Of a stretch of 64,000 bases of DNA, positions 11,725 through 26,500 are shown one piece after another. The stretch comes from Sweltsa coloradensis (Eukaryota; Arthropoda; Insecta; Plecoptera; Chloroperlidae): assembly GCA_024449915.1 (NCBI GenBank), contig JAMZAV010000095.1, forward strand, positions 1,054,001-1,118,000, read 5' to 3'. Below the pieces are notes generated by a model. It was not told where the DNA came from, searched no databases, and worked only from the letters and a program-made list of their open reading frames with translations. The translations under genes were made by a program, and so were the position numbers. The stretch's first letter is position 1; each line of letters opens with the position of its first letter.

Positions 11725-12540
11725 GTTGTGGACGTATGTAACCGCGCTTTCTTGGCAAGAGGACCGATGTTGAGTGACTGAGATGTCCGTTTGCGGACGA
11801 ATTTAAAATGTTCTGCTAAATCAATGAATAAGGTATCGCATGCAGCCAACAGCTATAGCATTATCTCGGTGGGGGGTTGCGGCAGTAAGCCCCCTTGGCA
11901 AGTTGGAAAAACACCATGACTATAAACTAAAATCTGGCGGGTTTTGTTTTTTTCTGATTTGTAAATGGCATGTTTTAAAGATGCCGTATTTGTCCGTGTT
12001 GGTTTTAACGCAAAAAAAAAGCAGTATGTGGGGAGTTTTTTTTTCCGGGATATCAGCATAGAGGTGAAAATGTCAAGACCAGGCATGGTCGGAAGTTGTG
12101 GTTGGATTGTAGACGTACCGGCACTTTATGCGCAGAACAGTCATTGCGGCAGAGTCATCTTGGTGGGGGTGAATTATTGCATGCAGTAAAACATCCCTCG
12201 AAACACCGTGAATATAAAAAATTTGTACGGTACTTATAATCTATTCGAAGATTTTTTCGCGGGTGATTTGGTGTGAATTACTGTGGCAGTACCAAAAAGC
12301 ATGAAATGGCATGTTAAAGATGATGACGTAATTGTCATAATGATGTTTGGTTGTGAATGATAATGTTAAATGTACAGACTTTGGATGGGTGTTTTTTTTT
12401 ATTATTGGACATCGATACAGAGATGAAAGTTCGAGATTAGGCCTAGAGTCGTCATCGGTCGGAAGTTGTGGACGCACCCGAACTTTCTTGGCAAGAGGGC
12501 CGATGTCGTCTCAGAGCGAGTGCCCCTGGCAGTGTAGGCA
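11725..12540 (+). repeat. Degenerate ~365-bp tandem repeat
   Basis: The word GGAAGTTGTGG recurs at about 12090 and 12459, with a partial AGTTGTGG near 11725, giving a ~365-bp period. Between them, GCAGTAA/GCATGCAG, AAATGGCATGTT(TT)AAAGATG, CTTGGCAAG and CCGATGT blocks recur in the same order with many substitutions. The open frames in this interval are by-products of the repeat. No function is apparent. Confidence 0.6.
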
Positions 12541-13330
12541 ATCTTACGTACTTTGCGGTAGTGCGGTGAGTATAGCCAGTGTCAGAGTCGCGTATACTGC
12601 GCGCACTTGACTTTTTTCCAATCCAGAGCACAGCGCTTTTATTAAAGTCGTCTGACAGTGGAATTAGTAAATTATATTTAATCTTATGAACAACAATACA
12701 GGATAATATATTCTTGAGAATCACATAAAATTGCGTTAAAAGTGGCCGGGGACTTAAATGACGAGGGTTGCAATTTGCTATTATTTTTTCTTGTGTGCTT
12801 TATTTCGTGCACCTCCTAAGCACAAAATTGTCACTGATGACACAATTAAGTCAACATAGGCGGTTAATTTATCTCTAAAAAACTGGTCTATGTAAAGTAC
12901 ACCTGTTATTTATATTTTCCTTACCGAGAATATTTCGATGAGTTTGTGACGGATACAGGTTTGTAGATAGTGGCCTGTCTACAGTCTACAAAATCTTAAA
13001 AGTTTCAAATGACAAGAAACTTAGGTCGTGTTTGTATGTGTTTTTAAATTAAATTCTATACCGTGAAAACATTGCAACGACATTTTATACACATAAGGCA
13101 TAGTTTCGATTTCATAATTTGAAACTTGACATAACAATGATTTTATCGAAGAAATGTATTAATTTTATAAATAATTATTGATAATTTTTGTTTCATTGCG
13201 AAAATTTACCAATAAACTTCTAGTTGGAATAACTGAACATAACGAACCGACAAAAGCAAAATATCATAAACATTGTGTGGTTACTTAAAGTGAATTTATA
13301 TTTTTAAAAAAAAACGTGTATTGTATATTT
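12541..13330. other. Intergenic DNA, nothing recognised
   Basis: AT-rich sequence between the ~365-bp tandem repeat and the next HINE copy. No exon-like open frame, RNA gene or transposon end was seen. Confidence 0.5.
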
Positions 13331-14099
13331 ACTAGGAAAACGCTTAAGTCCCGCCGCGTTGTTGGATGAGCGTAATTGGTGCATTGAGCTGCATTGTGTT
13401 ATGAGGATTTTCTGTTGTTCTGTGACAAAATCGTTACTAATTGAAGATTGTTTTAAAAATTAAATTTAAAATAAATAAAAAATGAACTAATTTTTAATTT
13501 TTTTTAATTAATCGTATTTTTTTTTTAAAAAAGGAAAAAATCGAAAAATTGCTATATTTATAAGAAAAAATTATTTGATTGCGCTCGAATTTCACACAAA
13601 TAAATTAATTCGTAAAATTAAGGTTCTGTGAAAAATTATTACAATCGCTTAAAGCATGTAGGTGTTATAAGTCAAAGAATTGTTTAAAAAAAGAAAAAAA
13701 AACGAAAATTCGATTTTCATGAGAAATAATTTTTCAATTGCGCTCAATTTCACACGAATATCTGAATTCATAAAATTTATGGTTCTGTGAAAAACTCATT
13801 AAAATCTGATAAAGCATGTAGGTGTTATATGTCGAAGAAATTTTTAAAAAAATCGAAAAAAAATCGTAAATTGCAATTTTCATGAGAAATAATTTTTCAA
13901 TTGCGCTCAAAAACGTGTCAGTTCTAAGTTCAGAGATTTGAAGGTCTCCAGAAAATGTTATTGCAATTGGAGTATCGGTTTAGCCGGAATCGTGTTAAAA
14001 AACACACAAAAACACAAACGAAAAAGAAAAAAACATTCCGGATTTTTTTCTCCAGTGTAGTGAAATGGAATCTTCGCTTCGCTCGCTACGCTCATTCAA
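13331..14099 (-). mobile_element. HINE-1 copy, full length
   Basis: Reverse-oriented: ACTAGGAAAACGCTTAAGTC at one end, CGCTCGCTACGCTCATTCAA at the other. It carries all family landmarks, including the sub-terminal GTTGGATGAGCG next to the 3' end, repeated internal units with GGTTCTGTGAAAAA and GCATGTAGGTGTTATA, and the conserved 5' region (AAATGGAATCTTCGCTTCGC). It sits just upstream of gene B exon 1, so it may supply promoter-proximal sequence. Confidence 0.9.
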
Positions 14100-14408
14100 T
14101 AAGAAAATGTGGTTTGATTAAATAACAATGTGGTTTGATTAAATAACAATGCTTTACAAAATGCAAAAAAAAATCCAGAATTATAAATAAATTTGCGATT
14201 TGAAAAATCATAATTTCATTTAATTTAAAAATAAAACTCGCTCTCCAGACATACGTTGAACTTGAGTCTGAGTGTGGGAGATGCCACGCCGTCGACTGTT
14301 TGCGAAGGTCTAAATTTAGACCCCTGAGGAAGGGCGGCCGATGCCCCCCACGTCTGATTCAGGCAGGTCGGGCGGTTCCCGCATTCGAGTGTCAGCCAGC
14401 AGCAGGGA

Positions 14409-14582
14409 ATGGGGACCAGGGTAATGCAGCCCTACGCAGGGCCCCGTATCGTGACGATATCTGGCGGTGGACCGGGGGGCGCCGGGGGACGGGGGGTTCA
14501 GTGCTGCTGTTGTCGATGTTGTACGTGTATCAACCTGTCCTTCCTCAAGACGTGGCCGGGACTCATCAAGCTTGCAGAAATT
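14409..14582 (+). CDS. Gene B coding exon 1
   Basis: Fifty-eight codons ending at ATT|GTAAGT. A second in-frame ATG at codon 6 is an alternative start. The exon is GC-rich against AT-rich surroundings, a CpG-containing 5' end typical of this locus. Confidence 0.9.
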
Positions 14583-17500
14583 GTAAGTATATGTCTTAAT
14601 TGTCCCGGGAATGGCGACTCTTTCGCATACACTATGCAGACACATCGAAACCTCATTTAATTAGGACCCAAAAATAAAGCATTCACAGATAGTGTTGTTC
14701 ATACGATATTCGTTGACTTTTATGTCATTGAGAGCTACTTGTGAAACCAAATTATGTTCTTTTCACGCTAGGTTCGCTAGGGTAGGTAAAAAAAGCATTT
14801 AAGCGATAACGACAGACACTATTTATTAAGAATACACACACACATACAGTGAAAATGATCTCATATAATACACAAGGAAAAACGCTTAAGTCCCGCCGCG
14901 TTGTTGATGAGCGTAATTGGTGCATTGAGCTGCCATGTGTTACGCGGATTTTCTGTTGTTCTGTGAAAAAATTATTACTTAGACGAAGATTTTTTTTAAT
15001 TAAATTAAATAAAATAAAAATTAACTTAATTTTTTTAATAAATCGTAATTTTTTTTTTAAATCAGAAAATTGCAATTTTCATAAGAATAATTATTCGATT
15101 GCGCTCAAATTTAACACGAGTATATTAATTCATAAAATTAAGGTTCTGTGAAAAAATCATTACAAAGGATAAGCATGTAGGTGTTACAAGTCAAAGAATT
15201 GTTTTAAAAAAGAAAAAAACCCCGTAAAATTTCGATTTTTATGAGAAATAATTTTTCGATTACGCTCAAATTTCACACGAATATCTTAATTCATAAAATT
15301 AAGGTTCTATGAAAAAATCTTTACAATCGATAAAGCGTGTAGGTGTTATAAGTCGAAGAAATATTTAAAAAATCGAAAAAAATCGTAAATTGCGTTTTTT
15401 ATAAGAAAAAATTTTCCGATTGCGCTCAAAAACGTGGCAGTTCTAAGTTCAGAGATTTCGAAGGCCTCCATAAAATTTCATCGCAATCGAGTATCGTTTA
15501 GCCGGGAAATCGTGCTGACAACACGACAAAATACAGAAAAAAAAAGAAGAAGGAAGGAAAGAAAAAAAAAAACATCCCGGGATTTTTTTCTCCAGTGTAG
15601 TGAAATGGAATCTTCGCTTCGCTCGCTACGCTCGCTACGCTCATCCACAACCTGTTTATTCAGATAAGCTTTATCACAAATTTCCACAAGTTTTTCGTTG
15701 TAGAGTAACTATAACGTCACAACGTTTCGTGGAATTCGCTAGCTATTTTTTAAATGTATCTTGCAATATTACGCAAACTATATCAGCAATTGCTAAGGTT
15801 AAATGTAAGACATCTGGATGTCCACTTTCATTACAGGATAATATTCAGTCGACACACGACGCGTTAGTTTTAATTTTCGGAATTCAATCACATTTTTAAC
15901 CGCGACAGCTGAAAGGTCTCCACGTCGTGTCTCCACGGGTTCGCGTGCCAAAGTAGTCTTGTGTGCTTTTGCTAGCAATGGATGTTTCAGTGTATAATTT
16001 TATACTGGATACGAGAATATCCTCATAATGTTATTATGTCATATTGTCATGCTCGTTAGACTGGTGTAAAAGAGTAGAAGCTAACCCCCTCCTCCAATAT
16101 ATGACACAACCTATAAATACTAAATTGTGTCTAGTTAAAAAAATTATACGTATAGATTCAAATGACTAAGATATGGTGTCACACATAACAATATCACGGT
16201 AGTAGATATGTAAATATAGCTCAGAACTACGGATGTCACGTGATAAACGCCCCCAACCACCCCCTCCCCTCCCCAGCCACGACAAGGCGACAGTTTCTTC
16301 CAGAAGGGATGAATATAGGCACACAGATTGCCTGCCGGTGCATTTTGACATTTACACTGTATCCCCCTCAGCCCCACACTTCAACCAAAATCATTTCGAT
16401 TATGCTATATATAAAATAAAACTAAACTAAAAAAGAAAAAACTAAACACGTTATTTGATTTGATTGCATAAAGAAGCAGGAAATGGAGCCCAACATCAAA
16501 ACATGAAAATTGGTCGAGCTCGAATTTGAAGTTTATTTGCACTATATCCCCGATTTAAATGACATTAATTACATTTTATGCAAACCAATTTGTTATAAAA
16601 ATTTATAAACATATTGATTGATTGATTGATTGATTGAATATTGCTTAACGTCTCATATTTATGCACTTTGGCTAATCGAGACGATGAGTGGTGATAGATG
16701 AGGATGAAGTATGAACAGAAGGGAGGAGGGGAAACCCGGTACCGGCACGTAGCCTACTCCTTTCGAAAAGTACCAAGGGGACCAACGGCTTAACGTCCCA
16801 TCCGAAAGGACGGTGTAACTTTGACAGTCATGTAGGTTCCTCCACTAACCCGGACTGCCGAGCAGACGTCGAGGAGAACGAAGCCGTTACACTAGCTTTC
16901 GAACCCTCCATCTGCTCTAACCAGCAGTATACGTGAGTTTCAGGGTAGAGCGGTCACCCACTCTACCCATGACCACGCCCGATTCTGCTTAACTTCGGTG
17001 TTGAGTGGGAACCGGTTAAACAAACATATTGATGTTTACAACACAGAGTTTGGGCTAAAACCGTTATGATGATGATAATATATTCTTGTATTTGAAGCCA
17101 AAGTATCCAAAGACGTAAATTTTGCCAAATGTGGCAAACCACAATAATTATTGACAAAAAAATTACACAATAAGACTGTTGGCCGAGCTTGAGAAACCCA
17201 GCTTTTTACGCAGAATGCAGAGATTTAGTCTGGATCACTTGAAACCTCTATCGTTTGACCTATCGGAGCACATTTCCCAATAATTGTTCACTTTTGTTAG
17301 TAACTGACCGTAAATGTGCAAACCAAAAAGGTAATTTGTGGTAATTTCGCAAGCTTGCATAGAGGAAAAATATTTGAAATGTTAAAATGTGCTCCGAAGC
17401 GACATGCGCTCAACCCTTGTTAACATCGCCCCCCCCCCCAAAAAAAAAAAAAAAATGGGGTGAAAATTGGAAGTCGAAAAGTGGTCCAGACTGTATGTGA

Positions 17501-20500
17501 AATTAGCTGGATTTGCTGATTAAGCGAATTTTTACATAGACATTTAACATTGTAAAAAAGTTGGCTAGCGCTCTGTCCTGAATGCAGGTGCTCAGCGGTA
17601 TATGTCAGAGTCTGCTCATCCAGTACGGCATGGCCTACGCCCTGACGATGGGGCCGTCGTTCGACAGCTTCCTAACGACCACCTCGTCTTGCCTGATGAC
17701 GACCACCATTCTACTCGTCTGCTACGTCATCTCGGACAACTCCTTCCGTCTCATACGATCCTCGCTCTTTGTAAGTGTAATCATTCCTAACTTGTCCGTC
17801 ATGGGAGAGGTAGGCTATAATGAAACTAACTAGGTGATAACAATAAAAAGCGTATGCCTTCTTGTTAGGTTAAGACTAATTGACAATTATTGTAACGATC
17901 GGGATAAGACATAAAATGAAGATACTAATCGCTGTAGACTATAGATGACTTCCACGTATGAATTTAAAATTCTACGATTCGATCCCATAAAAACCACACC
18001 TAACAAGATTGAGAGATAGCTTTTAAGTTGAATGCAGAAATATGCTAATAATTGACAATTTTAACGACAGGGGCAGAGACGTCGGCACATCGCGCCCTAT
18101 GGATTTTCAATATGGTCCGTGTTCGAATTGTTTTTGGTGGTATTCTAGTTTGTACTGAACTCTACATTATTTCGGTACCTATTGCGTTTAGCCCACTACT
18201 TTTTCCAAACGTAGGCCTACTCAAAAAACGCTGTTTTGACCATTTTCGTCTGCGGCGCAATGGTTGGAGAGCTCCGCCTTCCAAACTTCCTGTGCTTCCG
18301 GGTCCATTTCCCTTTTTATTTCCATTTCGAGAACGGCAGGGGGCTAAAAAAAACATTCTCCCCTGCCAAAAATCCAGCCTGCGCCCCTGGATAGGCGTAA
18401 TGACATAAAATTAAGATACAATTCGTTACATGACATTCATGTATGTATTTCAAACACTTGAACTCGGTCTTAAATAATTTATTTGAATAAAATTGTCCAC
18501 AGTTGTAGGCCAAGTTGTTTTATGATCCTTTTCACCAGTTTTGTATTTTATAACCTCAAATTTTTCTTTTATAAAAAAAATATACTATATAATTATTTCA
18601 TGTTTTCTTGAGTGGAAAAAATGCTTGAATATTATATAACGAGGTCTGACATCTGGGACAATTTACGGATCTCGGCAAACGTATTTTGCTTTCATACGAC
18701 TCGAACTAGACCCAAAATATGTTGTGAGTTGTGACCGATACTCATGTAATTGATGGTAATGGTGAGGTTGTCGTAACAATCTACTGCACATAAATATTAT
18801 TCCATCCCATAATCGCATCGATCATTCCTCTCAAGTGTCGATCGTTTAGATCAACTACTGCTAGATCATCCTGCCACCATTGTCTTCATTAGCTTATGGC
18901 GTTTTCCATGGCACTCAGGTCCATAGTGGCCTAGTGCGCACTGGATTGCACTGTTTTTCATTTGTCAGTTGTAATGTTTCAAGTGGAGAGTTGACAACAA
19001 TGACATCTCTGCACCTCGCCAGTGCTACAATGGAAAACGCATTATTAAGCTTTAGTTTGTATGTGTAAAATTCAAACGCAAAAATAATGATGAATTAAAA
19101 CTGTTCTTGTAACAAAAGAAAGGTTCATTCTAACCACCGTAGCTACGTGCGCGGCATAATTCAAAATACGGATGTTCCGAATTAAATGATAAGAGGTTCT
19201 CACGTGAGCAGTAACGGAACCTATGAGAGAGTTGCAGAAAATCGCACAGGGAATTAGGAAGATTAGTCTCACTAAAAAGACTACGAATTTTTATGAAGTT
19301 ACTAAACTGTAGTTTGAGAGTAAAATTCTGGGTCGAAAAAACTGTTAAATTGTTAATCGTATTTTACCACTTCTACAAAATTGAGTGTAGAGATTATACA
19401 TATTCTAAACTCAATGCTTCTAGTCTTCTACTTTTCAGGTTTTGGGGTATAAATCAACCTTAGTCCAAGGTTCGTGAATCTCCTAGCGGAGTCTCGGTTC
19501 GACGAAACTCTGCTAGCAAGCAATAGACATTCACGGAACTTGCATTTGCCGTTTCAATCTCTTGTTTTTCCGTTAGTCCCGCTTCAAGAGCATTTGTCTT
19601 TATTTCTCGCATGTGCATTTGAAGACATGTCTTATTTCTCGCTAACCAAGTGTTGACAGCTGGAAGTCGTAGCATATACGGCGTGTATGCTATCAGAATA
19701 TTCTTATGATACGTTTTATTTTATGAGGCATCATATCGTGTGATGAGTGCTACTGCTATGGTAGTGGTACAATGTGTCCCTTCATTTGATCTTGGTCATG
19801 TTTTTCACGGTAGGGGCTTGAACTCCAAACATCGGATAAGCACTATGTGCACTATGGTATTCGTTGAACTGCTTGTGATTAATTAAGAGTCAGCTATACT
19901 GATTTGACATTTTTGGGGGACCTTTTCCTGTATCCTGTGTTGTCATCTGATTGATTTGCAATTTTGCGGGGTTGTCAAGCAATAATATTTATATAGTAAG
20001 TATTATATATTTTTATTTATAAACCTTTTTTGGATGAGCGTAGCGAGCGAAGCGAAGATTCCATTCTACTACACTGGAGAAAAAAATTCCGGAATGTTTT
20101 TTTTCTTTCTTTTTTTTGTATTTTTGTCTGTTTGTCCGCACGATTCCGGCTAAACCAATACTCCGATTGCGATGAAATTTTATGGAGGCCTTCGAAATCT
20201 CTGAAACTTAGAACTGCCACGTTTTTGAGCGCAATCGGAAAATTATTTCTCATGAAAATCGCAATTTTACGATTTTTTCGATTTTTAACAAAATTCTTCG
20301 ATTTATAACACCTGCATGCTTTGTCCGATTGTAATAATTTTTTCACACAACCTTAATTTTATGAATTGATATATTCGTGTGAATTTTGAGCGTTATCGAA
20401 AGATAAATTTCTTTAAAAATCGCAATTTTAGGACTTTTTTTGATTTTTTAATTTTCTTTGGCTTATAGCACCTACATGCTTTATCCGATCGTAATGATTT

Positions 20501-23500
20501 TTTCACAGAATCTTAATTTCATGAATTTATAATATTCGTGTGAAATCTGAGCGCAATCGAAAAATTATTTGTTATGAAAATCAAAATTTTACGATTTTTT
20601 CTTTTTTAAATTTCGATTAATTAAAAAAATTAAAAATTAGTTTATTTTTTGTTTAATTTAATCTAATTTAAAAAAATTCAACTTAGATTTGATTTTTTCA
20701 CAGAACAACAGAAAATCCGCATAACACTTAACAACTCAATGCACCAACTACGCTCATCCAACAACGCGGCGGGACTTAAGCGTTTTCCTAGTATTAATAA
20801 TTTATATAGTCCAGTATTTCTAAACATTATTGCGGATGAGCTACAAATAAATTACAAAGTTTACCAATTTTGTTGATTTCATAAAAATTCAAAGTCCTAA
20901 AAGTAAATTTAGTTCATTTAAAATAATTGTTTGTGATTTTTTAAAATGTGCTTCTATAGAAGACTGTATATGTGCAAAGTTTGGTATCAATCTGATAATT
21001 ACTGACTTCAAGAAGTGATCCTGTCAAAACTGACAGTGCAGACAGATTACACGACTTTGATTACAATTTTGACTGCATGTTATTGACTTGCCCAACCATG
21101 TTCACGCTTCATGAAACATAAATGTCACCTAATGTTCGTCAAAAGTATTTAGGCCAGTAATACATTTCACACGCTTATTAGTTCCCGATTATTGCAATTG
21201 TCGTACTTATTCTAATGTGACATAGGGAAATGCTTCATCTTCGCCTCACTGAGTCTCAGAGTCTAATAATTCGTGAATCGATATTAGTGGTGGTATTTCT
21301 CTTGGTCTCTCGCATCAGGTGGCATGACCTACAGTAATGGCAGCCGGGACAGGTGACAATGTACTTTACGCTTTCCTCGTTCTCGTAACGGGATAACACG
21401 CACCATGACGGGACGGAGCTACGCCCAATGTTCCAGCAATACAATAACTTCCAGGTACGTTTACATGAGGCAAGTGAGCATGAGATCGCCTGGCGACATG
21501 AACATGGCTGGCTTGAGATAATAGGGCTGCGAAATTACGAGTACGCTGTAGTAAATACCCAACCTTTTCCGTGTTGGAACACCCACTGTAAAGCACATAT
21601 CAGATTTACCCGGTGTGGCGAGCCTATTTAGGTGAGGTGACTATAGGTACAGGGGAATTGAGGAGAATGTCCAAGGGATGGATCCCAAGAATCATTAACG
21701 ATTGATGAACATTTTTGAAAAACTTTCCATCCATCAGGAGTGCCGGTGGCGGGCATCGACCGAAGACCTTCCGAATCTGAGTCCCACGCGTTACGAAAGA
21801 AAACATAGAGCTGCTTCTGTCGGTTCATTTTAACTCCGCTAATTCCACATTTGTGTTAATATTTACAATACGTCTTTAATAACGTTAAAAAATATATATT
21901 TTTAATTATATAATATATAGGCCTATATATAACAGCCTTTTTTCAACAACATTTAGTTGGGTTAAATGGGCGTTTCCACCATTTATCTTGGGCATCACCG
22001 AATCAGCACCGGCCTGCCAAGCTTGGCACCTCATCTTCATCCTCATTCTCTTGTCGTAACAGTCCAGCTCTCTTCACTTTTTCCTGTCCTCCCACCACAT
22101 CATAATAATAATTTTGTAGTATGCCCGCTGTATGGCACACATAAGATTTAACCGGTGTGACCCTCTTCAGGTGGCGGATAGGACAATTATGAAGGGATGT
22201 CCGATTTGGACTCATTCGCATTAGGACTGAGGAAAACCCCCAAAAAACTTGTGTCAAGAATGCTGGCCTCGACGGGAATTGAACCCAGGACCTCCCGAAA
22301 CAGAGCCAAGCGCTTAGTGCTCGAGCCAATACTGTCGGTGTTACACAATTCGATGTAGTGAGATGAATATACAATACGAATGGAGAACTATCAGAAAGAT
22401 GCGTGTCATGCCGTGTTCGAACCAACGTCCTATTGGTACCAAACAAACCAACATGGGAAAATTTGTCTTTGAAATCACAATCATCAATGTCATACACGAT
22501 CCGTCAGTCAGTATTATAAAACTACTCAATTAAAAAAAAATTATTAAGATCTTCTAAGTGATAATTAAGCAATGGTAAAAGTAAGAAAAATAATAGTTGC
22601 CACTTGGAAGTCAATGAGTTTGTGTAACGGCAGGAATAAGTCTTTCAAAAATACAGTATGTGTAGGATTCTCCAAATCCGTACCACTACAATATTTTCCT
22701 AGCATTTGGACATTGATAATAATATCGAATACTGTTCTTTGTTTACCTTCTGGCTACTGGCCATCGTAGTGTATGCTGCCTCACCTTTCTTAGTTAATAC
22801 AGTACCTACCTCTTGCTTTTTAAATTTTATTTTAATTTTTATTCCACACTTCTCTATGATTCGATAAATCCAACTAACAAATAACACAAGAAGTTGGTAG
22901 TGGCCTCGGCATTCCTTTACTGCAAACATCGGAGCAAATACTCAGTGAAGCGCGTTATCAAGGTCTCTAGACCCGAGATCCTACAGAATCTAAAGCGCAG
23001 AGCGCACCGCCGCACACCACCAATAAGCCAACATCGCAATAAAGCTCAAGTCATAGTTCGTTAGGTACTAAGAAATAAAATATTCATTGCATACAGGATC
23101 GTAAACGTTTTTACAGCCGCATTAATGGATAAGCGTTTTTAGTGCATTTAATTATATTTTCATTTACTTTTAAATTTAGTTTAAATTTGCTTTTGCGCTT
23201 CACTAATCGAATAATGAACTAACAGGTATAAATACTGATAGAAATACAATGTGAAAATATACACACCCTAAAGGTAGAAACCAGAAAAGCTTCAAGTGTA
23301 AATTCGTTAACATAATATTTATAAATTAATTACACTTTAAATTCACTTAATCAACCATGAATATCTTCGTCGTCGTCGGTATAGGGAGTAGTATTTATAT
23401 GTAGGTGAATATTTAGGACGAGTCGTGATTCGGCGACTATTTCCCACTAATGTGGACGTTAATTTGTTGGATAAGCCAGTGGTGGGCACATTTATCTTCA

Positions 23501-26500
23501 AGTTGCTTGACGTCTTAGCAACAGTAGAAGTCGCACACTCATAATGCAAATTTTTCAGTCTCGAGTACAAAGTTGCCCTTTATTTTTTCTACAAAGTACC
23601 CGCGATGCATTTTGAAAAGTTATTAGACAAGATTTGGCTTCTGATTGCTCAGTATTACATCTTCCAGAACTTTATCCTGAAGTCTTCTTACATAATTTGT
23701 TGCAGGAAGTGATGCTCAACGGCGCGGCCTCTCTACTCTACATCTCGGCAGCCTCCTACCTCGCCTTCGCAGTCAACGTTTTCCTCTGGCCCATGTACAT
23801 GAAGATGATCTTCTTCCAAGCCTACCCAGCAATGACAGCCACTTATGCAAGTACACGTTTTTGTTCTTCTCATTAACATGTTCGTACAACATTTGGAAAT
23901 TTTTGGTTGGGTTTGTGCTATTTTAATTATTGAATTTTACCTGCCCAAAGGGGAGGGCAGGAAGTCTAATGCAGGGCACGTGCGGCCCTCTGTAGCCTGT
24001 ACAGAGATCACGGAGTTACAGATTCAGTTACATATCCAAATTCATCTTTAACATACATAAACACCCCAAGAGAACATAAAATGTTTTGAGTTGATTCGAT
24101 ATTGTTTCAATTGTGAATTATGGAATCTTTCTATATAGTCTAAATTCTTAGAGGCAAGTCTAGAAAAGTAAATCATGTATAAAAAGGATATACACACTTC
24201 AATTTAAAATTTAACTAATGTAACTCAAGACCTAAAAAGCAAATTTGTCGTTGGCAATGACATGACTGTGTCATCGTGTCATCTGACAAATCAACTTTTG
24301 ACCCTAAACAACAAACACCATAATGCAATAATGCTCGCATTTGTTTATATTCATCGCGCAAAGGTTTCTTGTATTTTATACGTACCATACCATATGTCGT
24401 GTATCATAATATTTACTGGAACGTTTTTGGTATAATTTAGTATTCATTTTCAAGGCGTTTTTCTTCATTGGACCTTGTAAGCCAATTGGATTTGATCCTT
24501 GTCCCCAGTGAAAATCAGTTCTTGTGGCTGAATACGTACACAATGAAGTCACACATGTATTTAGAGTTTACTTGGCCTATTTATAACACCTTTACATGAG
24601 TGATTTATGATTACATACGTAGCTGATTTCACTCAGGCATTCTTATCTTTATCACGTTCCTACGATGTGCAAGATCAAACGAATCAACCTATATAATAAA
24701 AATAAAATATTCAGTGAATTATGAATCATTATTTTTACCGTCCGATACTCACTCAACGGTCATTCATTGCAGTAGACTCATGAAAGTGTGGATATACACA
24801 CACTTTTCTTGCCACGAAAATAACTTCTAACTTACACAAGTAATTCGTATAATTTTTTGGATGAGCGTAGCGAGCGTAGCGAGCGAAGCGAAGATTCCAT
24901 TTCACTACACTGGAGAAAAAATCCGGAATGTTTTTTTTTCTTTTTTTTTCTTTTTTTTCTTTCTGTATTTTTGTCTGTCTGTTAACACGATTCCGGCTAA
25001 ACCGATACTCCGATTGCGATGAAATTTTATGGAGGCCTTCGAAATCTCTGAACTAAGAACTGCCACGTTTTTGAGCGCAATTGAAAAATTATTTCTCATG
25101 AAAATCGCAATTTTACGATTTTTTTAATTTCTTCTGCTTATAACCCCTACATGCTTTATCCGATTATAATGATTTTTTCACAGAACCTTAATTTTAAGAA
25201 TTAATATATTCGTGTAAAATTTGTGCGCAATCGAATAATTATTTCTTATGAAAATTTCAATATTTCGATTTTTTCCTTTTTTAAAATTACGATTATTTAA
25301 AAAAAAAAAATAATTTTTTATTTAATTTGATTTAATTTTAAAAAAATTTCAACAAAGTTCTGATTTTTTCACAGAACAACAGAAAATCCGCAAAACACAT
25401 GGCAGCTCAATTCACCAATTACGCTCATCCAACAACGCGGCGGGACTTAAGCGTTTTCCTAGTTTAAAATGTTATACTTGAAAGATTTTTTCCTGTTTCC
25501 TGGAATAAATTTGATGAACATGTTCTTCTTATACGTCGGAACAAGCTGTATTTGCAGCACTCGGTATACACATAACTTAGTCCGACAAATTTGAAGAGTT
25601 CCCTCGTGACTTTAGATATTACCTTTGAGTATATATTACTACGCTCTAAATTAAAAATTTAACCCAATTTTAATTCAGATTTCACTTCATTTCATGATTA
25701 TTTATTTATGAGCATACAGGGCAAAGCCCCACAAGTGTGATAAAATATAATATATACAAAGAATCGCACACATAAAAGATAACACATAACACAATAAAGT
25801 GACAAATACATAACAAAAACATAGACGTACTATACATTTCCATTAAAATATTTATTCTTTATATAAGAAAAGAACCAATGCTAGAAACTGATTTTTAGGT
25901 TCCTCAAGCTGCTTGGGCCTTTTGCAAACATTTGTTGTAAACATTCTGATGAATACACGAATTGAAAATGTACAATACCAAATTGATCTTCAGCAAGGCA
26001 CCACCTCGGATGATAATTCTGATGTTTCAAACAATATCAGGCAAGTGACTATTAGCGAGATGCTTGAATTCGTTGAGAACAATGTTAAAATTTAAAAACA
26101 AAAATAGGTGTCTAACTCAGGTGTATTGGAGTAAGGACATTTAATTTGCATTCGCTTAATTAAACGCCAGAGGATAGCCTAGGGGAAAACGTCACAGTCA
26201 GGATTGCCGATCTCGAGGGATTCGAATTCGGGACATATTGCTTAACGTCTCATATTTATACAACTATGACTAATCGAGACGAAGGGAGGGACGTAAAGGG
26301 ATGACGCGGGGGGACAAGGTGTGAACAGGCCTGTGCGGGTCAGAACCAGCCAAAAGCGTATGGGGCGGGCAGGGGTTCCCCCACGTCGTGGTCGTCTCCG
26401 TCTGTGTCATCATCCGTCCGTGTTGTCATTGTCGTCGCCGTCGGGGAGGTAGTCAAAGGGAAGGGGAAAGTTCCCCGACGACGACCCAAAGCTCGCCATT

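Noticed and set aside
14300..14599. 99-codon frame overlapping gene B exon 1
   Set aside because: It does not use the MARVEL frame; the alternative frame gives FLKTWPGLIKLAEI and a clean donor.
18066..18392. Possible second hAT-like MITE (AGGGGCAG ... TGCGCCCCTG)
   Set aside because: The two ends do not form matching inverted repeats and the flanks show no 8-bp duplication.
22003..22497. 164-codon minus-strand frame
   Set aside because: Covers the tRNA-derived SINE; the text follows the repeat rather than a protein family.
24905..25099. Recurring 60-90 codon frame with the text LKNVAVLSSEISKASIKFHRN in many places (also 15434, 30746, 31586, 63245)
   Set aside because: It lies in the conserved 5' part of every HINE-1 copy, is broken at different points, and ends in poly-Lys from an A run. 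It reflects repeat conservation, not a gene.
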